Shown piece after piece: positions 8,704 to 18,352 of a DNA stretch of 64,000 nt. A program made the position numbers and the translations under genes. The notes under the pieces were generated by a model, which was not told the DNA's origin, did not search any database, and worked only from the letters and a program-made list of their open reading frames with translations. This stretch comes from MSPOR6 sp964652195 (GTDB taxonomy: Bacteria; Poribacteria; WGA-4E; WGA-3G). The stretch is from the NCBI GenBank assembly GCA_964652195.1, contig CAZZBB010000060.1:1-64000 (forward strand), in the 5' to 3' direction. The first letter of the stretch is position 1, and every line of letters starts with the position of its first letter.

Positions 8704-8772
8704 GAAAAGGAAACCACTGTAAGAATTAATATTGCTTTACCGGTTTCACGTAACGTAGAATTAGTGTAGAAA

Positions 8773-11700
8773 ATGCGAAAAATAAAACTCCTCGTATGGG
8801 TCATCTTTATACTATCTGGTTCAAGTGCACTCATCTATGAAGTAATATGGATGCGGCAACTCACACTTGTCTTCGGTAGCACTGTCTTTGCAACCAGTAC
8901 TGTACTAACTGCATTCATGGCAGGACTTGCTCTTGGGAGTTATTATTTTGGTAGAAAGATAGATGAAAGCAACATATCCCCACTCAAACTCTACGCCTAT
9001 CTGGAAGCAGGAATCGGTGGATTCTGTATAATATGGCACATACTATTAGCCATCCTGAGTGCCCTTTATGTACTCATTTTCCGACACATAACATCCGAAT
9101 TCTACACCCTCTCACTCATCCGTTTCATACTCACCTTCGGCATACTCCTCATTCCATCTACACTTATGGGAGGCACTCTACCTGTTCTAACCCGTTTCTT
9201 TGTAAAAAGATTAGAACAACTCGGCACCAACATCGGTATTTTATATGCATTAAATACATTCGGTGCAGTCATTGGAACTGTGGCTGCAGGATTCTTCTTA
9301 ATACAAGCACTCGGTATAAAATGGACACTCGGCGTAGGCATTGCTATCAATTTTGGGGTCGCATTAATCGCTCTGCTTTTAGATAAGATTACACAAAAAT
9401 CAGAATCAGATAATACTGAAAAGGCAAATAGAAAACAGATAACAGAAACACCCGTACAAGATATTGAACCAGCAATTCAAATAGGAAAATCTCGTCTCCC
9501 ACTCCGTACTATTGTATTGATCGCAATAGGTATATCCGGATTTTGTGCACTGTCCTACGAAGTACTTTGGACTCGCATATTAGTCTTCTTTTTGGGAAGT
9601 ACAACTTATGCATTTGCTACGATGCTTGCAGCATTCCTATTTGGAATTGCCTTAGGGAGTATAATCTTAGCACGATGGGTAGACAGAATCAAACAACCCG
9701 CAATAACCTTCGGTCTCATACAGCTCGGAATCGGACTCTTCGCTGTCATTCTTATGCCAGCCTTTGAAGAGTTGTATAGTGTGAGTCGAGCACTACAATC
9801 AACCTTTGGTGCAAGCAGATTCTGGACCTTTTTCTCATGCTTTCTCGTCATGTCCCTCCCAACATTTTTAATGGGTGCAAGCTTTCCACTTGTGACAAAA
9901 ATCTATACAGGAAACGAGCAACAACTTGGCAGAAGTATCGGGAATGTATACGCAGTTAACACCATAGGTAGCATCTTGGGAGCATTCTGTGCAGGATTTA
10001 TTTTAATCCCTCTATTGAACATACGACCAAGTATAATTTTAATGGTCGGATTAAACACCGGAATTGGTTGTCTACTTGTTCTTACTGGATGGCGATCAGC
10101 CAAAGGGACAGCAGAAACATCCGAAGAAAAACAAAACGAACCTAAAGTCGCAAAAGCCTTTTCACAAGGGTTAGGAATAGGGATCCCCATAATTACACTC
10201 GGATTAGCAGCAGTTCTACTATTCTCACTCAACCAACCTATTTTCCTAAAAAGTACAATCTACAAAACCCAACGTCCCGGTGATCAAATCGTTGACTATC
10301 AAGAAGAAGTTGATGGAACTGTAACCACCTTAAAAGACGATGAAGGGGTCTACCGTTTATATGTAGATGCAAACCAAGCAGCAGATGCTTCACGCTGGGA
10401 TTCCCCCTCACACCGTGTCATAGCACACCTACCTTTACTCCTACACCCAAACCCAAAACGTGCCCTTGTCGTCGGCTTCGGGATGGGATTAACCTCACAC
10501 TCAATCACCCAGCACGGTGTAAAAGTCGATGCAATTGAATTGTCTAAAGGTGTAATATCGGCAGCACGCGAGTATTTCGTGCATATCAATAGAAATATTT
10601 TTAAAAATCGGTTGTTTAACTATCAAATCAACGATGGTCGAAACCATATTCTTATGACAAAGAAAAAATATGACATGATTTCAACAGGTATTATACACCC
10701 ACTCGTTAGTGCAGGAAGTTCCAATATCTATACAGAAGACTTCTACAAGTTATGCCGTCGAATCCTGACAGAGGATGGCGTTATGTGTCAGTGGGTACCA
10801 CTCCATCGACTACCAGAATCCCATTACAAAATGATTGTACGGACATTCATAAACGTATTTCCTGAAACCACACTCTGGTACAAATACACGCCTGATTTTG
10901 TTATTCTCATCGGAACGTCAAAACCACTCTCTATAGATTACGAGAACTTCATCACACGCAGTAAGATAAGGAGTATACAGGAAGGTTTAGCAGCAGACGA
11001 TCTTGATGGGATGTCTCTACTCGACTCATTCATGATGGGACCAAAGGCAGTAAAAGAATATGCAGGTGTTGGACCTATCCATACAGATGACCGGCCACGT
11101 TTAGAATTCTTTAAAGGAAAAGATTTAGCAAACTCAACAGTAAGTAATATAAGAGGAATGCATAAATATCGGGAAAGTGTGCTACCATATCTAAGGAATT
11201 ATGGGACAACCTTAGAAGAGCAAAAACTGGTACGAGAAAAAATCAACACATACTATAAAGCAACACAGAAACTGATCCTCGGGCAAATCGCTTATGCAAA
11301 CGCACAAACTGCCTATACTCTTGGACAGGTGGATAAATATAACACATTACTCGAAAGTTCAAGCATGCAAATAAATGAGGGAGTAAGAATTAATCCCCGT
11401 GATGACACAATACGTTATAATTTCGGTGTCGTAAGCGGACTAATTCGTGAAGATGAACATGAAGAACTTAGAAAAATAGAACAAAGTGTGAAGCAGACAA
11501 TGCAAGATAATCCAGAGGATTCTCGTGGACATATTTATCTATTCACCGTTTACGAAGGTTTAGCAAGAGAGTTCGAGAGAAAGGGTGAAATTGAAAAGGC
11601 AAACGAGCATCTATCAAAGGCTGCAAAAGAATTAGAAACATATCTAAAACGTGATTCAAGTAGACCTGATATCTATATTCTATTAGGTCCATTATATGAA

Positions 11701-12057
11701 CGGCAGGGACGTTTTAATGAAGCACTTCGTACCTATGAGCGATTAGAACTATTGGAAACAGAAGGAGAACTACCCGCACCAATATATGTAGCAATGGCAC
11801 AACTTCACTGGGAATTAAAAAACGTTGAAAAAGCAAAAGAATATTCGCAGAAAGGGTTGAATGCTGATGCAAATTCTTGGCGTTCCCATTATATTCTCGG
11901 TAAAGTATATCATTCAATGAATGAACCGAATAAACAGAATGAACATTTCGAGAGTGCTCTAAGAGTTATTAATGAGGCTATTACTCATGCCTCTGATCCA
12001 AGTGATTTACTAACCTACAAAGAAGAAATTCAGAAAGAATTGGAAGAGATAAAATAA
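8773..12057 (+). CDS. MFS-like membrane domain fused to spermidine-synthase-like domain and TPR repeats
   Basis: 1094 residues in three parts. Residues ~1-480 are membrane helices arranged as a clear internal duplication: SSALIYEVIWMRQL...GLALGSYYFGR near the start and CALSYEVLWTRIL...GIALGSIILARWVD near residue 255. Residues ~510-760 resemble a polyamine aminopropyltransferase fold, with the nucleotide-site strand RALVVGFGMGLTSHSI and DAIELSKGVISAAREYF; the GGGDG motif of true spermidine synthases is here VGFGMG, so polyamine synthesis is not assured. Residues ~820-1094 hold TPR-like helix pairs. This architecture is common in marine and planctomycete-like bacteria and its function is unknown. 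It ends 23 bases before aspS, suggesting cotranscription. Confidence 0.75.
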   Translation: MRKIKLLVWVIFILSGSSALIYEVIWMRQLTLVFGSTVFATSTVLTAFMAGLALGSYYFGRKIDESNISPLKLYAYLEAGIGGFCIIWHILLAILSALYVLIFRHITSEFYTLSLIRFILTFGILLIPSTLMGGTLPVLTRFFVKRLEQLGTNIGILYALNTFGAVIGTVAAGFFLIQALGIKWTLGVGIAINFGVALIALLLDKITQKSESDNTEKANRKQITETPVQDIEPAIQIGKSRLPLRTIVLIAIGISGFCALSYEVLWTRILVFFLGSTTYAFATMLAAFLFGIALGSIILARWVDRIKQPAITFGLIQLGIGLFAVILMPAFEELYSVSRALQSTFGASRFWTFFSCFLVMSLPTFLMGASFPLVTKIYTGNEQQLGRSIGNVYAVNTIGSILGAFCAGFILIPLLNIRPSIILMVGLNTGIGCLLVLTGWRSAKGTAETSEEKQNEPKVAKAFSQGLGIGIPIITLGLAAVLLFSLNQPIFLKSTIYKTQRPGDQIVDYQEEVDGTVTTLKDDEGVYRLYVDANQAADASRWDSPSHRVIAHLPLLLHPNPKRALVVGFGMGLTSHSITQHGVKVDAIELSKGVISAAREYFVHINRNIFKNRLFNYQINDGRNHILMTKKKYDMISTGIIHPLVSAGSSNIYTEDFYKLCRRILTEDGVMCQWVPLHRLPESHYKMIVRTFINVFPETTLWYKYTPDFVILIGTSKPLSIDYENFITRSKIRSIQEGLAADDLDGMSLLDSFMMGPKAVKEYAGVGPIHTDDRPRLEFFKGKDLANSTVSNIRGMHKYRESVLPYLRNYGTTLEEQKLVREKINTYYKATQKLILGQIAYANAQTAYTLGQVDKYNTLLESSSMQINEGVRINPRDDTIRYNFGVVSGLIREDEHEELRKIEQSVKQTMQDNPEDSRGHIYLFTVYEGLAREFERKGEIEKANEHLSKAAKELETYLKRDSSRPDIYILLGPLYERQGRFNEALRTYERLELLETEGELPAPIYVAMAQLHWELKNVEKAKEYSQKGLNADANSWRSHYILGKVYHSMNEPNKQNEHFESALRVINEAITHASDPSDLLTYKEEIQKELEEIK

Positions 12058-12080
12058 TAGGAGGAGTATACAGACCAATT

Positions 12081-14093
12081 ATGTCTCAAGGACCTTCCCT
12101 AAAACGTACTCACTATTGCGGTGAGTTACGATTAACTGATGCTGGTAATACTGCTAAACTCAATGGTTGGGTAAGACGACGCCGTGACCACGGCGGTGTA
12201 ATCTTTATTGATTTACGTGATCGTACAGGTATTACACAGATTGTTTTCGATCCTCAAATTGATGAAAACGCCCACGAAATCGCTGATTCTGTTAGAAGTG
12301 AGTATGTACTTAACGTCAGCGGCACAGTTCGTGAACGTGAACCTGGCGAACATCTTTTTAATGCCGACGAAGCATTTAAAACTGAACTCTCAGAAAACAA
12401 TGGATTATCTGCTGAATTTAAAACTCTGTTTTCAAATTTAGATACAAAATACACGTTGTCCGATAACATTGAAATAAATGTACGGGAAACGGATAAACAT
12501 TGGCTACTAACAGATGTAGATAATAATAGAACTTATGATATACTGCTTGATGACAATGGTCTTAGTATCTATCAAGGGACGGTTAACCCTGAACTTCCAA
12601 CAGGTGAGATAGAAGTCGCTATTGATTCATTGAATATTCTGAATACTGCAAAAACACCCCCATTTCCTGTTGAAGATGAGATTGAGGTAGCAGAAGATAT
12701 CCGAATGAAATATCGGTTTATCGACTTGCGACGTCCTGAAATGCAAAAAACACTTGAAATGCGTCATAAAGCAGCCCTTGCAGCACGCAACTATATGAGT
12801 GAACAGGGATTCCTTGAAATCGAAACACCCATTTTGATGAATAGTACACCCGAAGGTGCACGCGACGTACTCGTACCAAGTCGATATTATCCTGGAAAAT
12901 TCTACGCACTCCCACAGTCCCCACAACAATTCAAACAGATTCTCATGATGAGTGGGGTTGACCGGTATTTTCAGATTGCACGTTGTTTCAGAGATGAAGA
13001 TACCCGCGCTGACAGACAGCTTGAGTTTACCCAGATCGATATTGAAATGTCATTTGCTGAAGTTGATGATGTGCTTGAGGTAACCGAAGGTCTGATGAAG
13101 AGAATATTCGAGGATGCTGGTGGAATTCCAGTTGATACTCCTTTCCTACGTCTACCATACCACGAATCTATGGAACGGTTCGGTAATGACAAACCGGATA
13201 CACGTTTCGGTATGGAGCTAACAGACCTATCTGATGTAATGGCAGACTGTGATTTTCAAGTGTTTTCGCGGGCACTTGCTTCTGGAGGACAAGTAAAAGG
13301 GATCGCTGTCCCTGGCGGTGAAGCTTTTTCAAGGAAAGACATAGACGACTTAACAGAATTTGTTGCCACCTACCGAGCAAAAGGGTTGGCATGGGTCAAA
13401 ATAACAGATGAAGGATTCTCATCAGGAATTGTTAAATTCTTCAAACCTGAACAGCTCGAAACAGCACAGGAAAGGATGGGAGCAAAGCCAGGGGATATAA
13501 TGTTCTTTGTCGCTGATAAACAAAAGGTTGTGGCGGATGCTCTTGGAAACCTACGTCTACACCTTGGACACATGTTAAACCTAATTGATGAGAGTCTATA
13601 CAACTTCTTGTGGATTGTTGATTATCCCTTGTTTGAATGGAACGAAGAAGAGAACAGATTTGAACCACATCACCATCTTTTTACTGGGGCAACTGAAGAA
13701 ACATTACCTTTGTTGGATACAGATCCGGGTAGGGTTCAGAGTCAACATTACGATCTGGTATGTAACGGATCAGAAATATGTAGCGGTAGTGTTAGAATAC
13801 ATCAATGGGAAATACAACAAAAGATCTTCAATATTCTAAATATCACGCCAGAAGATATCAAAAACAGGTTCGGATATTTCACCGACGCACTCGAATATGG
13901 TACTCCGCCACACGCTGGAATCGCTCCCGGTCTTGACCGTATAGTCATGTTGATGCGGAATGAAGAGAATATCCGTGAGGTAATTGCCTTTCCCAAATCT
14001 CAACAAGGACTATGCCCTCTAACACATGCACCATCTACGGTAACAGAAGAACAGCTTGATGAACTATCTATTCGAGTTGATGTAGCTGAATAA
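12081..14093 (+). CDS. aspS: Aspartyl-tRNA synthetase with an internal insertion
   Basis: 670 residues against the usual ~590 for bacterial AspRS. It charges tRNA-Asp (or tRNA-Asp/Asn in non-discriminating forms). The OB-fold anticodon domain is at the N terminus (GWVRRRRDHGGVIFIDLRDR, residues ~29-48). Class II motif 2 is FRDEDTRADRQLEFTQID (~315) and motif 3 is GIAPGLDRIVMLM (~612). Residues ~89-165 (nt ~12345-12575) interrupt the normally continuous phrase VSGTVRxR-P/GTVNPELPTGEIEV with ~77 extra residues containing WLLTDVDNNRTYDILLDDNG. Reading frame and all catalytic motifs are intact, so the enzyme is probably functional. GGAG ribosome site at 12060. Confidence 0.93.
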   Translation: MSQGPSLKRTHYCGELRLTDAGNTAKLNGWVRRRRDHGGVIFIDLRDRTGITQIVFDPQIDENAHEIADSVRSEYVLNVSGTVREREPGEHLFNADEAFKTELSENNGLSAEFKTLFSNLDTKYTLSDNIEINVRETDKHWLLTDVDNNRTYDILLDDNGLSIYQGTVNPELPTGEIEVAIDSLNILNTAKTPPFPVEDEIEVAEDIRMKYRFIDLRRPEMQKTLEMRHKAALAARNYMSEQGFLEIETPILMNSTPEGARDVLVPSRYYPGKFYALPQSPQQFKQILMMSGVDRYFQIARCFRDEDTRADRQLEFTQIDIEMSFAEVDDVLEVTEGLMKRIFEDAGGIPVDTPFLRLPYHESMERFGNDKPDTRFGMELTDLSDVMADCDFQVFSRALASGGQVKGIAVPGGEAFSRKDIDDLTEFVATYRAKGLAWVKITDEGFSSGIVKFFKPEQLETAQERMGAKPGDIMFFVADKQKVVADALGNLRLHLGHMLNLIDESLYNFLWIVDYPLFEWNEEENRFEPHHHLFTGATEETLPLLDTDPGRVQSQHYDLVCNGSEICSGSVRIHQWEIQQKIFNILNITPEDIKNRFGYFTDALEYGTPPHAGIAPGLDRIVMLMRNEENIREVIAFPKSQQGLCPLTHAPSTVTEEQLDELSIRVDVAE

Positions 14094-14390
14094 GATGATA
14101 CAATATTAGTTTATAACTACTATTCCATAATCCGACGTTAGGAATTAAGAACTTGGGCGGATAAGGGTTTATGATTGACCGCTCTTATAAGGCTGTCACT
14201 GGGACCGCCTTCAAGTGATCAGGTAAATGAAGTCTCTCATGCATATATATATTCTGCATAGAGGTAGTATCGAATTTCACATATTGTTCAGGTCTAAAAA
14301 CAATTACATACTTATAAAATTGTAGACTTCATCAAAGCAGTATAACTTTAATCTCGGAGATAAAACTCCACCAACCAAAGGAAGCAAACT
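14094..14390. other. 297-base intergenic stretch, nothing recognised
   Basis: AT-rich. A mildly GC-rich core (about 14150-14215) contains no tRNA-like cloverleaf that can be seen by eye. A ribosome site (AAAGGAAG, ~14379) precedes the next gene. No promoter is convincing. Confidence 0.4.
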
Positions 14391-15974
14391 ATGAATGAAA
14401 ATGGAAATGCGAAGGGAAATCTTGGACTACTCTATGGTATAATTATCGCTATCATTCTTGGTGGACTTATCGGTGGATTTGCACCAGATTTTGCCGAAAG
14501 TACACACATATTGGGTGATATCTTCCTCACGCTACTAAAAATGATTGTTGTTCCACTTGTCATTTTCTCAATGGTTGTCGGTATAACCAACTTAGGTGAT
14601 ATTCGCAACCTGGGGACTATCGGTGGACGGACTGTTCTATATTATATGGCTACGACCGGGATCTCTGTTGTCATTGGGATGATTCTCGTCAACCTAATTT
14701 CACCCGGTTCAGGTCTATCTGGTGAGGAAGAACTCACTAACTCCAATTATACCTTAGGAGGTACTGATAAACTAACGCTTACATTAACAGATGGAGATGT
14801 CACAGGGGACTATACAAATAAGTATGTCGTTACGCTCACAGATCAGAATGTCATGGGAAATATTGATACTATAGAAGGCAATACTATCACTGTGGGTGGA
14901 TGGCAACTTTTATCGGATGATGTGGAATACCTTGTTGCTGAAAGTGGAAAGTTGCTAATGGTTAGTGATAATCAGTTGGTTGATATGACCCTCAGAGACT
15001 CTGGTACAGGTGTCAAAATATCACTACCCATTGCCTCAAAAGTAATGGGTAAACAAGACCGTAGTATGATAGCTACTCTCATTGAAGTATTCTTGGGAAA
15101 TAAAGAAACTGGAAAACAGGGTATGATACCAACCAATGTCTTCAAGGCAATGGCGAACATGGATATCCTACCACTCATCTTCTTCTCACTACTCATCGGT
15201 GCAGCCCTATCAACAATAGGAGATGTAGGACACCCTGTTATTGCAATTTTTAACGGATTTAATGAAGCAGTAATGAAGATTGTTCACTGGATTATGTTTA
15301 CTGCACCTGTAGGAATATTCGGATTAATTGCAGGCAGAATAGGTAAGGCAGATGGGTTTGCTGGCTTCTGGCCCGAATTAGTAGCAGTAGGTAAATATAG
15401 TTTCACTGTCTTATTAGGTCTCGGTATACACGGTATTGTTATCCTACCAATTCTCCTAATGATTTTAGGACGGAGAAACCCACTCGGATACGTCAGAGGA
15501 ATGGGAACTGCACTGCTTAATGCTTTCTCTACAGCAAGTTCCAGCGCAACATTGCCTTTAACTATGCAGGGTGTCGAAGAACAGAATGGTATTTCAAACA
15601 GAACTGCAAGTTTTGTTCTGCCTTTAGGAGCAACTATAAACATGGATGGCACCGCACTCTATGAAGCTGTCGCAGTTATGTTTATTGCTCAAGTATACGC
15701 TATTCCTATGGGACCTGCTGAACAGATTATTGTTGTTTTAACAGCAACCCTCGCGGCTATCGGGGCTGCAGGAATACCTGAAGCTGGACTCGTTACTATG
15801 GTTATAGTCCTAAATGCTGTTGGATTACCGATTGAGGGTGTCGCATTGATTCTATCAATTGACTGGCTACTTGACAGATTCCGTACAACAGTCAATGTTT
15901 GGGGCGACAGTGTCGGTGCTGGTATCATTGAAACTTATGAATCCCGTGATTCCACTGAAGTTCCTGCAACTTAG
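14391..15974 (+). CDS. Dicarboxylate/amino acid:cation symporter (DAACS/GltP-DctA family)
   Basis: 527 residues, versus ~420-440 for typical members. Inner-membrane importer of C4-dicarboxylates or acidic amino acids driven by Na+ or H+. The serine-rich re-entrant hairpin STASSSATLPLTMQ (~residue 382), the NMDGTALYEAVAVMF motif in TM7 (~417) and the second hairpin region AAIGAAGIPEAGLVTMV (~460) are all present. Residues ~105-215, between TM3 and TM4, are enlarged by ~90-100 mainly beta-forming residues (TLTLTDGDVTGDY, KYVVTLTDQNVMG), predicted outside the core. The substrate cannot be told from sequence. Monocistronic in appearance; good GGAAG leader. Confidence 0.88.
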   Translation: MNENGNAKGNLGLLYGIIIAIILGGLIGGFAPDFAESTHILGDIFLTLLKMIVVPLVIFSMVVGITNLGDIRNLGTIGGRTVLYYMATTGISVVIGMILVNLISPGSGLSGEEELTNSNYTLGGTDKLTLTLTDGDVTGDYTNKYVVTLTDQNVMGNIDTIEGNTITVGGWQLLSDDVEYLVAESGKLLMVSDNQLVDMTLRDSGTGVKISLPIASKVMGKQDRSMIATLIEVFLGNKETGKQGMIPTNVFKAMANMDILPLIFFSLLIGAALSTIGDVGHPVIAIFNGFNEAVMKIVHWIMFTAPVGIFGLIAGRIGKADGFAGFWPELVAVGKYSFTVLLGLGIHGIVILPILLMILGRRNPLGYVRGMGTALLNAFSTASSSATLPLTMQGVEEQNGISNRTASFVLPLGATINMDGTALYEAVAVMFIAQVYAIPMGPAEQIIVVLTATLAAIGAAGIPEAGLVTMVIVLNAVGLPIEGVALILSIDWLLDRFRTTVNVWGDSVGAGIIETYESRDSTEVPAT

Positions 15975-16069
15975 TTGATCCATAGAAACACGTCACTAAA
16001 TTAGCAAAAACCCCGTTAATATCTTCCATAGTACTTGTTTGAATAATCTCTATTACCTACTAAGTTGCT

Positions 16070-18334
16070 ATGGAAGATATTAATATTTTACCCAAAATGA
16101 ATTCCACAAACAACACAACCCCCCATAATCCTTGGATAACAGGTGAGACAGTCATAGCCATAATTAGTGTGGCTCTCGGCGCACTATGGATCGCCTTTGC
16201 ATACTATAAAGGCAACCATACTGATGCAGATGGACATAAGATCATGTTATTGCATCCGCTTGTACCAATATGTCTTATTGCCCTTCTCATACGTATCCAT
16301 AAATGGGTCGGTATCAAGTTTATCGTATACCTTGAGATCATCATGATCTGCCTTTGGTTGTTCATTCGGCTATTAGACGTATTGATGCCTTTCATTTTGG
16401 GGTTCGGATTCGCGTATCTATTCAGGTTTCTTTGGAAAGCACTTCCATTCAAGAAAAGTTATCAACGCAGCATTGCCACTGTTCTCATTATCGTTGTATG
16501 TACCAGTGTGTTAATCTTTACATGCATCGGAGTTGGCTTTCAAGTAGGGCAAATGGCAAAAGGTCTGCAAAAATTTTATCACGAAGCATTGTTACCTGCT
16601 GTTGTGGGCGAAGAATATAGAACCATTACTACTGACACTGAAACCTTATTCCTTGGAACAGACCATGGTGTCTATATTATACCAATTGATAAAGATACTA
16701 AGGAAGAGAGAAAAAAGAAAACTAAGGAAAATGAAACTAAAACAAAAAGGAAGGGTATTACAAACGGTGAACTTGTTGGAAAGAATATTCAAACCATTGC
16801 AGTAAATGAGAAGTATATTTATGCTGCAACTGTGTCTTCGGTCTACAGATGCAGTAAGAACATTGTTAAAGCAGCGACAGGAAAAATAAAAGAATCTTTA
16901 ATCGCACCGACCGAAGAATTGTTATGGACTGAAATTAATACTACACAATTGGGGACACGTCTCATTCAAACAATTAACGCTCCATCTTGGAATCCCTCGT
17001 TGATATATGTTGGTACAGATAGAGGATTATACAAAAGTGAAGATGCAGGTGAGAAATGGCAGAACGTCGAAATAGATGGTTCAGAAGATTCGTCTATAAC
17101 AAGTATCACATCCATTGAGAAATATGAACTGAATCGAAAGGAAAGAGTTCTCTTGAATCGAAAGGAAAGAGTTCTCTATCTATCTTGTATTAACACTCAG
17201 CAACAATCAAATGATTCGGATGACTCTAAACCTGAAACCAATAGTGTCTTTTGGAAGTTATCAGAATTTCCAATGTCTTGGACACGAGTAAATACAGATA
17301 CACAAACTACTATAGATGGAAAATTACCACAGATACAAACACTGGTTGCTACAAATAAAGAGGAAATTAAACTTTATGCTGGCACAATAAAAGGATTATA
17401 TCAGACAAAGAACATAGAAATACCTAACTGGATTCCATCGGATGGTTCGAATCGTCTGCCAGAATCAATTCAGCTATTTTCTTCAACACCAGATGAATTA
17501 TATGCTGGCAATGAAAATGTCATACATTATAGAACTATAAACTCCAATTCTTGGGAAACACTTATTAAGAAGAAACCTGGTATCCTCATCTATAGAGATC
17601 AACCTATTGTAAAAGAGTTCCAAGAATATCTGACAGAGAGGATACCGGGATGGACTGCAAGTGGTGGCGCATTAATAAGATGGTTGTCAGGATTGGCAGG
17701 TTCAATTGCATTCCAGTTTGGTGGATTTATAGCTACATTTTTCCTTGCTCTTATCGTCTTTGCGTATGCAACTCAAGGATTAGATCACTACTTCAACAGT
17801 CTGGTTAATATAATCCCAGAACAACATCGTAATACCATCAGAACATACTTACTTGAAATAGATAATAATATGCAGCAGTTTTTAAAAGGACAATTCACCG
17901 TAATAGTAATTGTGTCAATCATCTCCTGTATTATCTATCGAATTATAGGTGTACCATTCGCGCTTCTAATCGGGATATTAGCAGGTCTCTGTAATGCAAT
18001 CCCAACATTCGGACCATTTATTGGTGGAGGTTTCGCATTAATTGCAATGTTAATGGGGTTGGCAGCAGGTGAATTTACAGGAATCGATTTCCTCATAAGA
18101 AGTTTATTTGTATTAGGTGCAATTCTCGGAATACAAGCGTTAGACAATTCTATCATCTCTCCAAAAGTCATGAGTTCTGCTGTTGATGTTGACCCATTAT
18201 TAATTATGTTTGCTGTTATAGTGGGAGCTTCCATACTTGGTTTCTGGGGTGTTCTACTCGCTATCCCTATAATTGTTGTTATTAAATCTATTGTTTCTGT
18301 TTCTAAATCAGGGATTACCGAGGCAGATGCGTAA
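16070..18334 (+). CDS. AI-2E/PerM-type permease with an inserted BNR-like propeller
   Basis: 754 residues; family members are usually ~350. The N-terminal membrane part (residues ~25-185, including LMPFILGFGFAYLF) and the C-terminal part (~525-740, including GVPFALLIGILAGLCNAIPT and IIVSPKVMSS-like IISPKVMSS) together make one AI-2E_transport domain. The normally small periplasmic loop between them is replaced by ~330 residues with repeated phrases of sialidase/Ycf48-like blades: TLFLGTDHGVYI, IYVGTDRGLYKSEDAGEKWQ, LYAGTIKGLYQTK. Some family members export autoinducers or act as Na+/H+ antiporters; the role here is unknown. A tandem 24-base duplication (17133-17180) repeats LNRKERVL. The next gene, der, starts 18 bases downstream. 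Confidence 0.8.
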   Translation: MEDINILPKMNSTNNTTPHNPWITGETVIAIISVALGALWIAFAYYKGNHTDADGHKIMLLHPLVPICLIALLIRIHKWVGIKFIVYLEIIMICLWLFIRLLDVLMPFILGFGFAYLFRFLWKALPFKKSYQRSIATVLIIVVCTSVLIFTCIGVGFQVGQMAKGLQKFYHEALLPAVVGEEYRTITTDTETLFLGTDHGVYIIPIDKDTKEERKKKTKENETKTKRKGITNGELVGKNIQTIAVNEKYIYAATVSSVYRCSKNIVKAATGKIKESLIAPTEELLWTEINTTQLGTRLIQTINAPSWNPSLIYVGTDRGLYKSEDAGEKWQNVEIDGSEDSSITSITSIEKYELNRKERVLLNRKERVLYLSCINTQQQSNDSDDSKPETNSVFWKLSEFPMSWTRVNTDTQTTIDGKLPQIQTLVATNKEEIKLYAGTIKGLYQTKNIEIPNWIPSDGSNRLPESIQLFSSTPDELYAGNENVIHYRTINSNSWETLIKKKPGILIYRDQPIVKEFQEYLTERIPGWTASGGALIRWLSGLAGSIAFQFGGFIATFFLALIVFAYATQGLDHYFNSLVNIIPEQHRNTIRTYLLEIDNNMQQFLKGQFTVIVIVSIISCIIYRIIGVPFALLIGILAGLCNAIPTFGPFIGGGFALIAMLMGLAAGEFTGIDFLIRSLFVLGAILGIQALDNSIISPKVMSSAVDVDPLLIMFAVIVGASILGFWGVLLAIPIIVVIKSIVSVSKSGITEADA

Positions 18335-18352
18335 TATTACAGGAGATACATA

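Noticed and set aside
14150..14215. Possible tRNA or small RNA gene
   Set aside because: No cloverleaf, CCA end or T-loop GTTCRA sequence can be found; simple GC rise only.
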